From Strobilurus pachycystidiatus (taxonomy: Eukaryota; Basidiomycota; Agaricomycetes; Agaricales; Physalacriaceae), in contig JAHLMK010000001.1 in the NCBI GenBank assembly GCA_019915135.1, positions 3,658,001 to 3,722,000 of the forward strand: a DNA stretch of 64,000 nucleotides. Reading direction: 5' to 3'. Positions 60,991 to 64,000 of this stretch are shown here, piece after piece. The notes under the pieces are model-generated. The model did no database searches. It was given only the letters and a program-made list of their open reading frames with translations, and was not told the origin of the DNA. The position numbers and the translations under genes were made by a program. Positions within the stretch are counted from its first letter, which is position 1; every line of letters starts with the position of its first letter.

Positions 60991-62988
60991 TTACTTCTTT
61001 CCGAGCGTCAGGCTTTTCAGTCCTTCCTCGAGAAGGGCAGTCATTGCGCAGGTTTCCTTGGCTTCGCTGGCCACCGAAGACCTCCGCTGCAGTGGAGCCA
61101 CCTCTTTACGCTCAACCACGTCAACGACTTGCACGACTGCCTTCCCTTCAAGCACCCTGCGGACCTTCTCGGCATCCATACCGGCAGACGACGAAGACGT
61201 CCCAGAGAAAGCGTCCCAGAAGGCGCCTCCCAAACGTTGCAAAAGCGTCTGGCTTGCGAGGGCACCGATCAGCATGTGCTGTTGTTCCTCCAAGGGAAAC
61301 TGTGCACGAAGAAGTGGTGATGATGGCGGTGTTGGAAGCTGCTTGCCCGCGAGCATAGAGCTCGACGTGCTTTTCTGGAAGAACTTGGGTCCCAAAGAGG
61401 ACGCCAGTCCGTTCAACGATGGTGAGTATCCAAACGGAGAGCCAGAAAGAGATGGGAGGGTGGATTTCGTAAATGGCGAAGGCGAGAACCTGGGATCTGG
61501 ACTGCGGAGAGGGGAAGACGCCGGAGTTGGAGGATATTGCGAATATGATTGCTGTTGTGGGCCCATCTTAGTCAATAAGTGCATGCGATACCTACCCCAC
61601 ATCAGCCAACGGAAAGCACAAACGAAAATAAGAACGTACGGATCCAGGTTCTTGATGTTGAACGGATTGCCGTCGGCGAAGCAGTCAAAGGGAGCGAGTG
61701 TATCGAACGTAGGACTCTTAACGCGGCTCTCCGCGTTTAGTGCGGGATTGATGTTCTCCTGCGGTGCTGCACCCCACGCGAAATCGGGCATGAGAACGGT
61801 GTGCACTGAAGTAATACCGCCACCCATTGGAACGCCGCCCCAGAAGCGTGCCGCGCTCGAAGAGGCAACGTCTTTCTGGGTATTGGGGGTAAGAAGATTG
61901 GGCGTGGGGGATGTCGCCCTTGTTGCTGATGTGACAGCTGTAGCTGTCGGAAGGGGACCGGGCGGTGGGAGATTGAGAACCGGAATGTCATCAGCAGTGA
62001 GTTCAGATGCTGGACGGCCCTCGAGAAGGGCACGCTTGAGTGCAGCGATCTCCTGCCTAAGCGCCTGATTTTCGGACTGAGTGGAGCCTAGCTCTGAGCG
62101 AATCGCTTGGAGTAAACGATCACGCTCCGCGATATCGAGCTCAAGGGTGGATATGTACTCTAGTGGACGCATCAATATCTACCAAAATGAAGACTATTGA
62201 TTAGACATACCCTTGCGCCTGACCCTGAAGTTACGAGCACTGATTTTGTTTCTGAGTTGACGTTTCTCCTTACTGGTCATCTTCGCGAAGACTTCCGGAG
62301 GTGGGCGCCAGTCAGCGGGGAGATCGTCGTCGTCAATGTCCTTGTCCTTGGGTGGCGATGGGGCTGTCATGATTTGGACAGGCGCGGGTGGCGGCGGTGG
62401 TGCTGTAGCCGTCTTCTTCGCGACGCCTCCGTTCTGCACCGTGCCCTTGCGGGACTTGCCATGACCGCCAACTTTGATGGGAGCAATGGTCACGGTCAAC
62501 TTTTCCTGAGACTGCTCTTGGAGGGGAAGCGGGCCAGGCGCTGGCACCGGCTCGATCACCTCTTCCTCCTCCTCGGTCGGCGCGGGTGAGTCATGACTGG
62601 ATGGCGTGCCGACGAGCTGGGGATCAATGCCCATCGACGCCTGAGGCTCCACGTCCATGCCCGCGCCAGAATTCCTGACTGTTCCGAAAAAGTCATACGA
62701 GTCCGCAGGCTGTGGCTCTTCCAACTTCAGGTCCTCGTCGAGTAGCATGTTGAAAAGGCCGCTCGAGGAGGACGCCGACGGAGACTCGTAGACATCGGGG
62801 AACGAGGTCATCGGAGCGGACTGGGGAGGTGTCAAAAGTGACTGGAAGGGCGATTGTGGCGACGAGGCGCGCGACGAGGATGCGGATGTCGAATTGAGGA
62901 AAAGGTCGGTGTGGATGAATTCCGAGAGGTCGGCATCGGGCTGCGAGTAGAGCTGGGGATCGGCGAGCGGGTTGCTGTCCACCAACAT
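60991..62988 (-). CDS. bZIP transcription factor
   Basis: Sequence-specific regulator. The first ATG is 62988 (MLVDSNPLADPQLYSQPDAD); the frame runs upstream only to a GTG. An acidic, Ser/Pro-rich activation-like region leads to the bZIP: basic segment SKEKRQLRNKISARNFRVRR (N-x7-R register), then across an intron EYISTLELDIAERDRLLQAI and SELGSTQSENQALRQEIAAL, giving four to five leucine-zipper heptads. The C-terminal half is Ser/Pro-rich with conserved blocks such as SVHTVLMPDFAWG, SSMLAGKQLPTPPSSPLLR and EEQQHMLIGALASQTLLQRL. It ends EEGLKSLTLGKK-stop. Target genes are unknown. The ALASQTLLQRL helix may mark a subfamily conserved in basidiomycetes. Confidence 0.88.
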
Positions 62989-63314
62989 GATGGTCGAGTT
63001 CAAAGAAATGTTACCAACTCCGTGCCAGCCAAAATCCGGAAATGGGGCAAGCTCGTGTTCGGCATCGATGCCGAACACCTTTGGACGTCACAATCGCATT
63101 CATCCATCGCTTCCGTTTCTGTCCTCCCTGGCTCGTTTACTGCGTGAAACCTGCTGCAGACATGTGTAAAATGCTTTGTGTATGCCTCCCACCCAAGGCT
63201 CCCCAAGATCTGCGATACCTTCCGCGACGTGAGTAACCCAGGTCTCGACAGAAGACAAGGCCGAGGAGACGTGGTAAGCGAGTGCGATTAGCGATACACT
63301 ACACATGATTCAGA
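62989..63314. other. intergenic, no feature seen
   Basis: Promoter side of the bZIP gene and 3' flank of the Rab escort gene, about 325 bp. Nothing recognised. Confidence 0.4.
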
Positions 63315-64000
63315 CTATATTTGTTCCTCTTCTTCGTCGTCTGCCTCCATGGGCGGCCAAAAAGTATCCACATCTGCCTTCAATGTTCGAACGACATCCC
63401 AAAACATGCGCTCCGCATACTCAACAGCGACATCAGGAGCATCAGGTAGAGGTAGTCTTGGTATTGAGGGAGAGATAATACAGCCATCGGGCTGTGAACC
63501 TTCTGATTGCTGTTCGTAGAATGCCGAGAAGAGCGGATGCGCGTCTTTCAATACGGCGGCGAGATACGGTTGCAGCAGGTCCTCTGGTGACATGGCTGAC
63601 GAATTTGTAGATATATAGATAATCCCTATGTCGTTGTGAGCGTGATAATCATGCAAAATTGCATTTGCACTGACATTTCCCTGACGGGGTAGACATCGTT
63701 CCCTCTCCAACAACCAAGACTGTCACAGCGGTTTCTGATGTCCCTCCCTCCACAGTACCGGGGGGAAACACGAGTATACCGGTGTCCAAAGGAGATTCAC
63801 TTCCGAGTTCCAATGGCTGATCTACTATTGCCACACAGCGGGCGACAGCCGGATGGGAAGATGCAGCTGCCACCAAGACGCCACATGTGATCGATTCAGG
63901 GAAATCCTCCAGCACGACTGTGAAAGTAGATTCCGAATGGATGACTGATGATAACTTTCTACCCAGGATGTACACGGCGCCTGCAACGGCGGCTGTTCGG
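63315..64000 (-). CDS. MRS6: Rab escort protein (REP/Mrs6), C-terminal part
   Basis: C-terminal part of a Rab escort protein, which presents Rab GTPases to geranylgeranyl transferase II; the rest lies right of the window. Visible parts: MYILGRKLSSVI, ITCGVLVAAASSHPAVARCV, GILVFPPGTVEGGTSETAVT, GTMSTPSGKC, and after an intron YISTNSSAMSPEDLLQPYLA. The C-terminus contains RMFWDVVRTLKADVDTFWPP and ends in an acidic tail EADDEEEEQI-stop at 63315. The GILVFPPG and PSGKC-x-IYIST blocks separate the REP from the shorter GDI group. Sec4 at the other end of the window is a known type of substrate. Confidence 0.8.

Noticed and set aside
60950..62068. 372-codon plus-strand frame over the bZIP gene
   Set aside because: Antisense shadow of the bZIP C-terminal half; the minus strand has the clear bZIP motif and conserved blocks.

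Overview
The window is nuclear DNA of a filamentous basidiomycete, most likely an Agaricomycete. Genes sit on both strands about 2 kb apart. Nearly all are split by many short introns (about 45-80 bp, GT...AG), and intergenic gaps are short. Several families point to mushroom-forming fungi: a DUF6593-like protein, a GH3 beta-glucosidase with a PA14 insert, a group III histidine kinase and a degenerate LINE-type reverse transcriptase C-terminus. No bacterial, viral or CRISPR features were seen. No function here was confirmed by a database search; calls rest on recognised family motifs read after splicing by eye.

Layout. 0-9 kb: 3' part of a GH3 beta-glucosidase, a Sec4/Rab8 GTPase, a small membrane-anchored orphan, then a long minus-strand group III hybrid histidine kinase with seven HAMP units. 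A 2.3 kb divergent gap separates it from a Zn2Cys6 transcription factor (11.4-14.5 kb). 14.8-18.9 kb (minus): a DUF6593-like protein, an unresolved coding-like stretch, a GPI-anchored surface protein and a NIF3/CutA-like protein with a one-base frameshift. 19.2-21.9 kb: COG4. 22.2-28.2 kb: four recognisable conserved genes (EBP2, an AN1 zinc-finger protein, VPS4, and a YDJ1-type DnaJ) whose frames are broken repeatedly by small indels although the peptides between breaks are well preserved. 29-33 kb: dipeptidyl peptidase III and a nuclear-looking orphan. 34.3-34.9 kb: a LINE relic.

35.4-64 kb is a dense housekeeping block with intact frames: ATG7, SPG1, a CLIP-170-like microtubule plus-end protein, MCM6, VPS2, CTK2-type cyclin, ERG27, RPN10, SCO1, RPS14 (uS11), a GRE2-like reductase, a large serine-rich orphan, a bZIP factor, and the C-terminal end of a Rab escort protein running off the right edge. 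Trafficking and proteostasis are well represented (Sec4, COG4, Vps4, Vps2, Atg7, Rpn10, Ydj1, Rab escort), but no operon-like logic is expected in a fungus and I infer none.

I did not find a convincing new biological system. The points most worth a second look are the 6 kb indel-shattered block, the single-base break in the NIF3-like gene, a GC-AG first intron in VPS2, an ATG-only first coding exon in RPS14, very short divergent promoters, and a few coding-like stretches I cannot name.
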